A stretch of DNA of 31,856 bases from Gammaproteobacteria bacterium (GTDB lineage: Bacteria > Pseudomonadota > Gammaproteobacteria > Steroidobacterales > Rariloculaceae), in contig PKRJ01000040.1 of assembly GCA_017577365.1 (NCBI GenBank), positions 1 to 31,856 of the forward strand, written 5' to 3'. A program made the translations under genes and the position numbers. Under the pieces are notes generated by a model that saw nothing but the letters and a program-made list of their open reading frames with translations, did not search any database and was not told the DNA's origin. Below, in pieces: positions 25,093-31,856 of this stretch; the first letter of the stretch is position 1, and every line of letters starts with the position of its first letter.

Positions 25093-25098
25093 ATTATA
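25093..25098 (-). promoter_or_regulatory. Perfect -10 element overlapping the first ATG of the L,D-transpeptidase gene
   Basis: TATAAT on the minus strand. No good -35 is seen 15-18 bp upstream. Transcription would start near 25086, next to the second ATG at 25085. Confidence 0.4.
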
Positions 25099-25138
25099 CG
25101 GAACGCCCTAGCACGATGAACGCACTACGTCACGCCCG

Positions 25139-26098
25139 TCAATAACGGACGAGCACCGCGCCCCACGTGAATCCGCCGCCGAAGGCTTCGAGCAGCAGCA
25201 GATCGCCGCGCTTCACGCGGCCGTCGCGCACCGCGACGTCGAGCGCGAGCGGCACGCTCGCCGCGGAGGTATTGCCGTGCTCCGCGACCGTCAGCACAAC
25301 CCGCTCCATCGGCATCTGCAAGCGCTTCGCGGTCGCCTGGATGATGCGGATATTCGCCTGATGCGGGATCAGCCAGTCGATCTCGCCCTTGTCGAGCCGA
25401 TTCGACTCGAGCACCTCGTCGACCATCGTCTCGAGCGTCTTCACCGCGACCTTGAAGACCTCGTTGCCCTTCATGCGCAGCAGACCGCTCTCGCCTTCCT
25501 CTTTCGGCTTCGATACGCCGCTCGAGGCGTAGAGCAGATCGCGGTAGCGGCCGTCGGCACCGAGCTTCGCGTAGACGATGCCCGGCTCGTCCGACGCTTC
25601 GAGGACCACGGCGCCCGCGCCGTCGCCGAACAGGACGCACGTCTCGCGCTCCGTCCAGTCGACGATGCGGGACATCGTCTCGGCGCCGACGACGAGCGCG
25701 CGGCGCGCTTGTCCGCTCTTCAGCATCGCGTCCGCGACCGTGAGCCCGTAGATGAATCCCGAGCATGCCGCCTCGAGGCTGAACGCCGGCCCATTGCGGA
25801 TGCCGAGCCGCTCCTGAAGCAGGCAGCCGACGTTCGGGAAGACGAGATCCGGCGTCGTCGTGCCGACCAGCACGAGATCGATGTCCGATCCGTCCACGCC
25901 GGCGCTGTCCATCGCCGCGACGGCGGCGCGATACGCCAGATCGCTCGTCGTCTCGTGCTCGGCGGCGATATGACGACGCTCGATGCCCGTGCGAGTGCGT
26001 ATCCACTCGTCGGACGTGTCCACCATCTTCTCGAGATCGAAGTTGGTCAGGACTTTCTCGGGAAGATAAGAGCCGGTGCCCGCTATGCGCGAATACAT
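25139..26098 (-). CDS. fabH: 3-oxoacyl-[acyl-carrier-protein] synthase III
   Basis: Starts type II fatty acid synthesis by condensing acetyl-CoA with malonyl-ACP. The 319 residues carry the full catalytic triad: Cys112 ('EAACSGF'), His245 ('IPHQANIRI') and Asn275 ('EHGNTSAASVP'). The N-terminal 'SRIAGTGSYLPEKVLTNFDL' and 'TSDEWIRTRTGI' and the C-terminal 'AFGGGFTWGAVLVRY' are typical. Its ATG lies within the end of plsX (16-bp overlap), so the two are translationally coupled. In most gammaproteobacteria fabD, fabG and acpP follow fabH; here an L,D-transpeptidase gene follows after 40-50 bp. Confidence 0.97.
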   Translation of the reverse strand: MYSRIAGTGSYLPEKVLTNFDLEKMVDTSDEWIRTRTGIERRHIAAEHETTSDLAYRAAVAAMDSAGVDGSDIDLVLVGTTTPDLVFPNVGCLLQERLGIRNGPAFSLEAACSGFIYGLTVADAMLKSGQARRALVVGAETMSRIVDWTERETCVLFGDGAGAVVLEASDEPGIVYAKLGADGRYRDLLYASSGVSKPKEEGESGLLRMKGNEVFKVAVKTLETMVDEVLESNRLDKGEIDWLIPHQANIRIIQATAKRLQMPMERVVLTVAEHGNTSAASVPLALDVAVRDGRVKRGDLLLLEAFGGGFTWGAVLVRY

Positions 26099-27111
26099 TC
26101 TGCTGGCTGATCTTTGATGATGTTGCCGATCTGCACGGGCACGCCCTTACGAGCTTCGACGATCGCCGTGCGCACGGCGTTCTCGAACGCGACCTCGTCC
26201 GCGCCTCCGTGACTCTTCAGGACGATGCCGTTCAGTCCGACGAGACTCGCGCCGTTGTAGCGGCGCGGATCCACGCGCTCGGCGATGGCGTCGAGCGCGG
26301 ACTTCGCGACGATGCCCTGGAGCACGCGCGTGGTGCTCCTGCGGAACTCCTGCCTCATGAAGGCCGCGATCAGCCGTGCCACGCCTTCCATCGTCTTCAA
26401 CGCGACGTTGCCGACGAAGCCGTCGGTCACGACGACGTCGACGTCGGCGTGGAAGATGCCGTCGCCTTCGACGAAACCGATGTAGTTGAGCCCGCTCTGC
26501 GCGAGCAGCTCGCCCGCCTCGCGGACGACCTCGTTGCCCTTGATGTCCTCCTGCCCGATGTTCAGCAGCCCGACGCGCGGACGCTCGACGTCGAGCATGT
26601 CGGACGCGATCACCGAGCCCATCAGCGCGAATTGCAGAAGATGCTCCGGCGTGCAGCCGACGTTCGCGCCGAGATCGAGCATGTACGTCGGCCCGGTGAG
26701 CGCGGGCAGCGCGGAGATGATCGCCGGGCGATCGATGCCGGGCAGCGTCTTCAGCACGTAGCGGGCCGTCGCCATCAATGCGCCGGTATTGCCGGCGCTG
26801 ACGCAAGCGTCCGCCTCGCCCGCTTTCACGAGCTCGAGCGCGACGCGCATCGAGGAGTTCTTCTTCTTGCGCAGCGCGTCGGCGGGCGGCTCGTCCATCG
26901 CGACGACCTCGGTCGCGACCTGGTAGCGGATCCGATCGCCGAAGCGCTCGCCCCCTTCACGCCGCGCCCGCTCGAGCACGTCGGGAAGACCGACGAGCAC
27001 GAGCGTGACGGACTCGTCCTTGCCGAGCACGGAGAGCGCCGCGGGCACGACGGTATCGGGGCCCCGATCGCCGCCCATCGCGTCGAGCGCAATGGTTACC
27101 TTGCGGGTCAT
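26083..27111 (-). CDS. plsX: Phosphate acyltransferase PlsX
   Basis: Converts acyl-ACP to acyl-phosphate, the acyl donor for PlsY, at the start of phospholipid synthesis; a peripheral membrane protein. The ATG at 27111 gives 342 residues beginning 'MTRKVTIALDAMGGDRGPD', the usual PlsX start. The frame stays open upstream to 27165, but those residues have no counterpart in the family. Other landmarks are 'VSAGNTGALMATARYVLKTL', 'MLDLGANVGCTPEHLLQFAL' and 'VVTDGFVGNVALKTMEGVA'. It lies 63 bp after rpmF and overlaps fabH, as in E. coli. Confidence 0.97.
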   Translation of the reverse strand: MTRKVTIALDAMGGDRGPDTVVPAALSVLGKDESVTLVLVGLPDVLERARREGGERFGDRIRYQVATEVVAMDEPPADALRKKKNSSMRVALELVKAGEADACVSAGNTGALMATARYVLKTLPGIDRPAIISALPALTGPTYMLDLGANVGCTPEHLLQFALMGSVIASDMLDVERPRVGLLNIGQEDIKGNEVVREAGELLAQSGLNYIGFVEGDGIFHADVDVVVTDGFVGNVALKTMEGVARLIAAFMRQEFRRSTTRVLQGIVAKSALDAIAERVDPRRYNGASLVGLNGIVLKSHGGADEVAFENAVRTAIVEARKGVPVQIGNIIKDQPAECIRA

Positions 27112-27174
27112 CGATGATTCGACCGATCGGACCGTCGGCTCGACGAGCCGGCGGCCAGAGCGCACGAGACGGCG

Positions 27175-27366
27175 CTACTCCTCGTCCACCTCTTGCGGAA
27201 CGTCGATGACTTTCCGACCGCGGTAATAGCCGTCGGCAGTCACGTGATGACGGAGATGGGTCTCGCCCGTCGTCCGATCGACCGAGAGCGTCGGGGCGCG
27301 AAGGGCATCATGGGAACGACGCATGCCACGCCTCGACGGCGATTTGCGCGATTTCTGCACAGCCAT
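27175..27366 (-). CDS. rpmF: 50S ribosomal protein L32
   Basis: Small basic large-subunit protein of 63 residues, beginning 'MAVQKSRKSPSRRGMRRSHD', the family signature. It has 'LRHHVTADGYYRGRKVI' and a short acidic tail. The zinc-binding Cys pairs found in some L32 versions are absent, so this is the zinc-independent form. AGGAG lies about 9 nt before the ATG. It is placed between yceD and plsX as in E. coli. Confidence 0.97.
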   Translation of the reverse strand: MAVQKSRKSPSRRGMRRSHDALRAPTLSVDRTTGETHLRHHVTADGYYRGRKVIDVPQEVDEE

Positions 27367-27423
27367 GTTCAGGTTCTCCTGGTAAACAATCGAAGCGCAG
27401 CGATTTGAAGCCGGCCGTTCGGC

Positions 27424-27897
27424 TCAACCGCGGTCGCTCTGAACGACCCCGACGAACGCAGGATCGCACTCCTCCGGCCGCTCGTGGCGAGGAACGATGG
27501 GCAACGAGATTATAAGTTCATCCTCGATCAGCATCGCGGGCATCAGCCGGTCCTCGTCCAGCACGAGCGGCTCGTAACGGTCCGGAACGTGCTTCTCGAG
27601 CGCCTCGCTCTCGAGCAGCGCCACCTCGACCTTGTCGCCGATGCGGTGCTCGATCGGCGCCAGGCACCGTTGGCACTGGAGCTGCACCGTGGTCTCGTAC
27701 TCGAGCGCCACGACGAGCCAGCCTTCCGGATCGCGACGAAAGCGGAGCTCCGCCTCGACCGTGCCCGAATCCGATTCGAGCGCATCCTTGAGGCGGTTGA
27801 ACCGCTTCAGCTCGATTACCCCGCGTAGAACGCTCCTGCGCTCCCCCAGCGACTGAAGCTCACGCGCACCGTACCAACTGAAGAGCGACGCGGGCAT
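27424..27897 (-). CDS. yceD: YceD (DUF177) family protein
   Basis: A 157-residue member of the DUF177 family, whose E. coli and plant members are linked to 23S rRNA accumulation. The core shows 'LQCQRCLAPIEHRIGD', then 'RYEPLVLDEDRLMPAMLIEDELIISLP', ending 'VPRHERPEECDPAF'. The Cys-x-x-Cys pair and the later Cys are usual. It sits upstream of rpmF, the standard place. The ATG at 27897 lies only 9 bp after a consensus -10 element and has no Shine-Dalgarno sequence, so the mRNA is probably almost leaderless. Confidence 0.92.
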   Translation of the reverse strand: MPASLFSWYGARELQSLGERRSVLRGVIELKRFNRLKDALESDSGTVEAELRFRRDPEGWLVVALEYETTVQLQCQRCLAPIEHRIGDKVEVALLESEALEKHVPDRYEPLVLDEDRLMPAMLIEDELIISLPIVPRHERPEECDPAFVGVVQSDRG

Positions 27898-27906
27898 AAT
27901 CGGCGT

Positions 27907-27935
27907 ATCATAGAGACGCGGGTTTATGCTGTCAA
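27907..27935 (-). promoter_or_regulatory. Near-consensus sigma-70 promoter of yceD-rpmF-plsX-fabH
   Basis: On the minus strand TTGACA (27935-27930), exactly 17 bp, then TATGAT (27912-27907). It is the best promoter match in the window. The predicted start of transcription is about 1-3 nt before the yceD ATG. Confidence 0.8.
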
Positions 27936-27984
27936 AACCGCAAGTTAGGGACGACCGTCCGGGCTCCTCTGGCAGGCCGGCGCG

Positions 27985-28584
27985 ATGAAGCGTCGCCTGG
28001 TCCTTGCTTCGACCTCGAAATACCGGGCCGAGTTGCTTGCCCGGCTCGGCATGCCGTTCGAGGTCCGCGCGCCCCGCGTCGACGAGACGATCGCACCCGG
28101 CGAGCCCGCCCGCGATGCGGCCGCACGCCTCGCTCGGGCGAAAGCCGAAGCCGTCGACGAGACCGACGCGGTCGTGATCGGCTCCGATCAGATCCCGTCC
28201 CTCGACGGGCGCATTCTACGCAAGCCCGGTCACCACGGCGCGGCGCTCGAGCAGCTCGAGGCGTGCCAGGGCCGGAGCGTGCTGTTCTACACCGCGGTCT
28301 CGATCCTCGACCGGCCGAGCGGGCGCCGGTGGGAGACGGTCGACGTGACCGAGGTCGAGTTCGCGAGGCTCGGCCGCGCGGCGCTCGAGCGCTACCTCGA
28401 GATCGAGCGTCCGTACGATTGCGCCGGCGGCTTCAAGGCCGAAGGGCTCGGCATCGCGCTGTTCTCGGCCATCAAGAGCCGCGATCCGACCGCGCTCATC
28501 GGCCTGCCGATGATCTTTGTCGCCGCGAGCCTCCGCGAGGCCGGGCTCGATCCGCTCGCGCTCGCGTCCGAGCGCGGAGCCTGA
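27985..28584 (+). CDS. maf: Maf-like nucleoside triphosphate pyrophosphatase (YceF type)
   Basis: House-cleaning enzyme that hydrolyses modified or non-canonical nucleotides; the YceF subgroup prefers 7-methyl-GTP. The 199 residues start 'RRLVLASTSKYRAELLARLG', the usual Maf opening. Then come 'VDETIAPGEPARDAAARLA', 'AVVIGSDQIPSLDGRILRKPG', 'GRSVLFYTAVSI' and 'YDCAGGFKAEGLGIALF'. The position between yceD and rluC is that of E. coli yceF, which supports the YceF subtype. It is divergent from yceD and converges with rluC, with only 9 bp between the stop codons. Confidence 0.93.
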   Translation: MKRRLVLASTSKYRAELLARLGMPFEVRAPRVDETIAPGEPARDAAARLARAKAEAVDETDAVVIGSDQIPSLDGRILRKPGHHGAALEQLEACQGRSVLFYTAVSILDRPSGRRWETVDVTEVEFARLGRAALERYLEIERPYDCAGGFKAEGLGIALFSAIKSRDPTALIGLPMIFVAASLREAGLDPLALASERGA

Positions 28585-28593
28585 GACCGAGCT

Positions 28594-29571
28594 TCAGCCC
28601 CGTCCGCGGCTGCCGAGGGCCTGGAGCACGGTCTTGAGCTCTTCCGGCAGCGGCGCGCTGACCGCGAACGGCGTGCCGGTGCCCGGCCAGTCGAACGAGA
28701 CCGCGGCCGCGTGCAGGAACATGCGCCTCAACCCGTAGCCGGCCATCGTCTCGTTGAAATCCGGATCGCCGTACCGGTCGTCCCCGGCGATCGGATGACC
28801 CGCATGGACGGCGTGGACCCGAATCTGGTGCGTGCGGCCGGTCGCGATCGAGACCTCGACGAGCGACGCGACGGAGCCGAACGCGTCCACGCGGCGGAAG
28901 CGGCTCGCGGCCGGCTTCCCGGCCTCGTCGACGCGCACGATGACCTCGCCGCCCCTGCGCCGGGACGAAAGCGGCGCATCGATCGTGACGTCGCCGTGCT
29001 CCCAGAGCCCCCGGACGAGCGCGAGATAGCGCTTCTCCATCGCGCCTTCGCGGAGCAGCCCATGCAGCTCGCGCAGCACGCTGCGGCGCTTCGCGACGAG
29101 GAGACACCCGGACGTTCCCCTATCGAGGCGATGGACGAGCTCGAGGGTCGTCAGCTCGGGCCGGAGCACCCGAAGCGCCTCGATGCAGCCGAGCTGCACG
29201 CCGCTCCCGCCGTGCACCGCGAGCCCCGCGGGCTTGTCGACGACGAGCAGGCGCTGATCCTCGTAGATGATCCGATCGCGCAGCCACTGGACCGCCGCAG
29301 GCGCCGGAGGGGCCGCCGGAGCCGAGCGCGCCACGGGCGGAACTCGGACGCGGTCTCCGGCTCTCAATCGATATCGCGGCGACGCGCGACCGGAGTTGAC
29401 CCGAACTTGTCCCGAGCGAATGAGCCGATAAACGTGGCTGCGGGGCACGCCTTTCAAGCAGGCCAGCAGAAAGTTGTCGAGCCGCTGGCCCTCGAACTCC
29501 GCGCCCACTTCCCTGTGCTCGACGGCCGGTTTCGTCTTCTGCGCGCCCACCGCTTCTGCCAAATTGTGCAT
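28594..29571 (-). CDS. rluC: 23S rRNA pseudouridine synthase RluC
   Basis: Makes pseudouridines in 23S rRNA (positions 955, 2504 and 2580 in E. coli). From the ATG at 29571 it has 325 residues. It comprises an S4 RNA-binding domain (about 24-78; 'EGQRLDNFLLACLKGVPRSH', 'IRSGQVRVNSGRASPRYRL'), an Ala/Pro linker and the catalytic domain with Asp150 in 'LVHRLDRGTSGCLLVAK'. Later motifs are 'EKRYLALVRG', 'ATGRTHQIRVH' and 'RMFLHAAAVSF'. The frame is open to 29664, but the extra residues are not family-like. Divergent from rne, as in E. coli. Confidence 0.95.
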   Translation of the reverse strand: MHNLAEAVGAQKTKPAVEHREVGAEFEGQRLDNFLLACLKGVPRSHVYRLIRSGQVRVNSGRASPRYRLRAGDRVRVPPVARSAPAAPPAPAAVQWLRDRIIYEDQRLLVVDKPAGLAVHGGSGVQLGCIEALRVLRPELTTLELVHRLDRGTSGCLLVAKRRSVLRELHGLLREGAMEKRYLALVRGLWEHGDVTIDAPLSSRRRGGEVIVRVDEAGKPAASRFRRVDAFGSVASLVEVSIATGRTHQIRVHAVHAGHPIAGDDRYGDPDFNETMAGYGLRRMFLHAAAVSFDWPGTGTPFAVSAPLPEELKTVLQALGSRGRG

Positions 29572-29591
29572 AAGAAGGTCTATGTTATAGT
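29564..29591 (+). promoter_or_regulatory. Candidate rne promoter overlapping the rluC start
   Basis: TTGTGC (29564-29569), 16 bp, TATAGT (29586-29591). The -35 overlaps the rluC start codon (29569-29571). It would give a leader of about 310 nt. A -10-like TATAAC on the opposite strand (29589-29584) shares the same bases. Confidence 0.4.
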
Positions 29592-29597
29592 ACGGAC

Positions 29598-29909
29598 AAC
29601 GGATTTTGCCCGCGGCAGACCGATTGCCGGGCCAAATTCGTCCGATTTCGGCCGCGTCATCCATTCGAGCGGCCTTTACTTTAATGAAAGGGTTTTGTTG
29701 TCGGCGAACCCGGAATGGGCTGCCGCGATCTCAGGGCGATGACTCTCCGTCGAGCCACTCAAGATCTACGACGTTGACGGATCGAGCCAACAAAGCCTCC
29801 CGCAGAAGCGTGTCAACGCGCCCACGCGGCGCAACCCTTTTGCGTTCTGCACGGCAGATCACGGCGATCGTACCCGACACCGGGCCCGCCCCCCATGGGC
29901 TGAGGATTT
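29598..29909 (+). promoter_or_regulatory. Probable long 5' leader of rne
   Basis: The 338-bp rluC-rne interval holds no convincing gene. It contains several small hairpins, such as GGCCGC with GCGGCC (about 29650-29674) and CGCAA-CCCTT-TTGCG (29830-29844). In E. coli the rne leader is about 360 nt long and lets RNase E control its own mRNA. A leader of similar size here suggests the same logic, but I cannot align the structures by eye. Confidence 0.45.
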
Positions 29910-31856
29910 ATGAAGCGAATGTTGGTGAACGCAACTCAGCAGGAAGAGTTGCGCGTGGCCATGGTCGATGGCCAGAGACTCTACGATCTTGATATCGAGG
30001 TACCTACACGAGAACAGCGTAAGGCGAACATCTACAAAGGACGCATCACGCGCATCGAGCCGAGCCTCGAAGCCTGCTTCGTCGACTACGGCGCTCCGCG
30101 GCACGGCTTTCTGCCTCTGAAGGAGATCTCGCCCGAGTACTTCATCAAGCAACCCGAGCCCGGCGAGAAGGTCAACATCAAGGACGTTCTCCGCGAGAAT
30201 CAGGAGATCGTCGTCCAGGTCGAGAAGGAAGAGCGCGGCACGAAGGGTGCGGCGCTCACGACCTACGTGAGCCTCGCCGGCCGCTACCTCGTGCTGATGC
30301 CGAACAATCCTCGCGCCGGCGGCGTGTCGCGCCGCATCACGGGCGAGGACCGGGAGATCGTCCGTCAAGCGCTCGAGGAGCTGCAGCCGCCCGAGGGCAT
30401 GGGCTGCATCGTGCGCACCGCGGGCGTCGGCCGCAGCATCGAGGAGCTCAAGTGGGACCTCGACTATCTCCTGCGCATCTGGGAATCGATTCTCGAGGTC
30501 GTCGTCACGCGCCCGGCGCCGTTCCTGATCTACCAGGAAGGCAACGCGATCATCCGCGCGCTGCGTGACTACTACTCGAACGAGATCGGCGAGATCCTGA
30601 TCGACGATCCGAAGGTCTATCAGGAAGCGCTCGAGTTCATGCAGCGCGTCCTGCCGCAGAGCGTCCGCAAGCTCAAGCTCTACGACGATCCGCACGTTCC
30701 GCTCTTCACGCGGTTCCAGATCGAGAGCCAGATCGAATCGGCGTTCGCGCACAAGGTGCAGCTGCCTTCCGGCGGCTGCATCGTGATCGACCACACCGAG
30801 GCGTTGACGGCGATCGACATCAACTCGGCGCGCTCGACGAAAGGCGAGGACATCGAGGAAACCGCGCTGACGACGAACCTCGAGGCGGCGGACGAGATCG
30901 CCCGCCAGCTCCGGATTCGCGACCTCGGCGGACTCATCGTCATCGACTTCATCGACATGGGGCCGCACAAGAACCAGCGCGAGGTCGAGAATCGGCTGCG
31001 CGAGGCGGTGAAGCAGGACCGTGCGCGCATCCAGATCGGCCGCATCTCGCGCTTCGGGCTGCTCGAGCTCTCGAGGCAGCGCTTGAGGCCCTCGCTCGAG
31101 GAGTCGACGCAGTCCGTCTGCCCGCGCTGCAACGGCACCGGCAACGTCCGCAGCGTCGAATCGCTCGCGCTCGCGATCCTTCGCCTCGTCGGCGAGGAAG
31201 CCCGCAAGGAGCGCACGGCGAAGGTCATCGCGTCGCTGCCGATCGAGGTCGCGAACTACCTGCTGAACGAGAAGCGCGAATGGGTCAACACGATCCAGGA
31301 GCGCAACAACGTGCAGGTCGTGCTCGTCGGCAATCCGAACCTCGAAACTCCGAACTACTCGATCAAGCGAGTCCGCGACGACGAGGCGCAGCTGCCCGAG
31401 AACAACGTCGCGAGCTACAAGATGATCGAGCCGAAGGAGGACCCGGCGCTCGCCTATCAGGAGATCAAGCGCGCGATCAAGGTCGAGGAGGCGGCGGTCT
31501 CCGGCATCCTGCCCGAGACGCCGGCGCCGGTGCCGCCGGAGAAGCCGCGCAGCGAGCCGAGCCTCTGGCAGCGCATGTTCGGATGGCTGAACGGCGGCAT
31601 CCGCTCCAACGAGAAGAAAGCGGACGAGGAGAAGGCGCCCGCAAAGACGACGGCGCGCGGCGGGGACGGCCGCGCCGAGCGTCGTGGCCGAAGCGAGCGC
31701 GGGCAGAACAGCGGCTCGCGCAAGAGCCGTGGGGGCCGCAACGGCGGCTCGCAAGACAAGCCCGCTCAGGAGAAGGCGGCGCGCGACAAGCGAGAGCGGG
31801 CGGCCCAGGACAAGCCGGCGCAGGAGAAACCGGCGCCGGCGCAAAGCCAGCCGCCT
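29910..31856 (+). CDS. rne: Ribonuclease E, N-terminal part (runs off the right edge)
   Basis: Essential endonuclease of mRNA decay and rRNA/tRNA processing and scaffold of the degradosome. The frame is open from the ATG at 29910 to the window end (649 codons). It begins 'MKRMLVNATQQEELRVAMVD', nearly identical to E. coli. An S1 domain (about 36-118), 5'-sensor and RNase H-like parts follow. The DNase I-like catalytic region has Asp303 ('AIDINSAR') and Asp346 ('IVIDFIDM'), and the Zn-link Cys404 and Cys407 ('CPRCNGTG'), all at E. coli numbering. After the small domain an amphipathic segment (551-565, 'SLWQRMFGWLNGGIR') looks like the membrane-targeting helix. An Arg/Gly- and Lys/Ala/Pro-rich disordered region follows. 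GAGGA lies 4 nt before the ATG. Confidence 0.98.
   Translation, partial: MKRMLVNATQQEELRVAMVDGQRLYDLDIEVPTREQRKANIYKGRITRIEPSLEACFVDYGAPRHGFLPLKEISPEYFIKQPEPGEKVNIKDVLRENQEIVVQVEKEERGTKGAALTTYVSLAGRYLVLMPNNPRAGGVSRRITGEDREIVRQALEELQPPEGMGCIVRTAGVGRSIEELKWDLDYLLRIWESILEVVVTRPAPFLIYQEGNAIIRALRDYYSNEIGEILIDDPKVYQEALEFMQRVLPQSVRKLKLYDDPHVPLFTRFQIESQIESAFAHKVQLPSGGCIVIDHTEALTAIDINSARSTKGEDIEETALTTNLEAADEIARQLRIRDLGGLIVIDFIDMGPHKNQREVENRLREAVKQDRARIQIGRISRFGLLELSRQRLRPSLEESTQSVCPRCNGTGNVRSVESLALAILRLVGEEARKERTAKVIASLPIEVANYLLNEKREWVNTIQERNNVQVVLVGNPNLETPNYSIKRVRDDEAQLPENNVASYKMIEPKEDPALAYQEIKRAIKVEEAAVSGILPETPAPVPPEKPRSEPSLWQRMFGWLNGGIRSNEKKADEEKAPAKTTARGGDGRAERRGRSERGQNSGSRKSRGGRNGGSQDKPAQEKAARDKRERAAQDKPAQEKPAPAQSQPP

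Noticed and set aside
27112..27165. An in-frame N-terminal extension of plsX
   Set aside because: The ATG at 27111 gives the standard PlsX N-terminus; the extra residues have no counterpart in the family.
29859..31844. A 661-codon open frame on the minus strand
   Set aside because: It is antisense to rne. The plus-strand frame matches E. coli RNase E residue for residue at catalytic positions.

Overview
The window is a GC-rich chromosomal segment from a gammaproteobacterium. Gene order supports this. The left half (serS, lolA, ftsK, aat, infA, clpA, clpS) follows an order known from Pseudomonas. The right end (fabH, plsX, rpmF, yceD, maf/yceF, rluC, rne) reproduces the Escherichia coli order and relative orientations. 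Strong GC bias, a lexA-imuA-imuB-dnaE2 cassette and an OprI-like lipoprotein suggest a free-living, non-enteric lineage, perhaps near Nevskiales, Steroidobacterales or Xanthomonadales. That placement is inference. I see no insertion sequence, integrase, tRNA, rRNA or CRISPR array; this is mostly core genome.

Layout. (1) 3-1001: end of a streptogramin-lyase-like beta-propeller gene cut by the window edge. (2) 1048-5693, minus strand: ftsK-lolA-vanZ-like-serS, tightly packed. (3) 5822-8065, plus strand: a predicted N-acyltransferase overlapping aat by an ATGA junction, then infA. (4) 8175-10783, minus strand: clpS-clpA. With aat these form the bacterial N-degron pathway: Aat tags N-termini, ClpS delivers them, ClpA with ClpP degrades them. 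(5) 10982-16724, plus strand: gspC-gspD-gspE-gspF, the inner-membrane, secretin, motor and platform core of a type II secretion system, without pseudopilin genes. A small acidic protein gene with its own strong promoter follows. (6) 17342-23388, minus strand: lexA-imuA-imuB-dnaE2, an SOS mutagenesis operon behind a promoter with a LexA box on its -10. (7) 23586-25085: an alanine-zipper lipoprotein ending in Arg-Lys, convergent with an L,D-transpeptidase, a plausible Braun-lipoprotein-type substrate and ligase pair. (8) 25139-27897, minus strand: yceD-rpmF-plsX-fabH (translation and lipid synthesis). (9) 27985-31856: maf (+), rluC (-), and rne (+) running off the right edge.

No wholly new system stands out. 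The observations most worth checking are the lipoprotein/transpeptidase pair with a Cys-Cys doublet in the zipper core, a GspE lacking its zinc tetracysteine motif, a T2SS operon ending at gspF, a yceD promoter so close to the ATG that the mRNA should be nearly leaderless, the LexA-box architecture, and a long rne leader whose promoter overlaps the rluC start codon.
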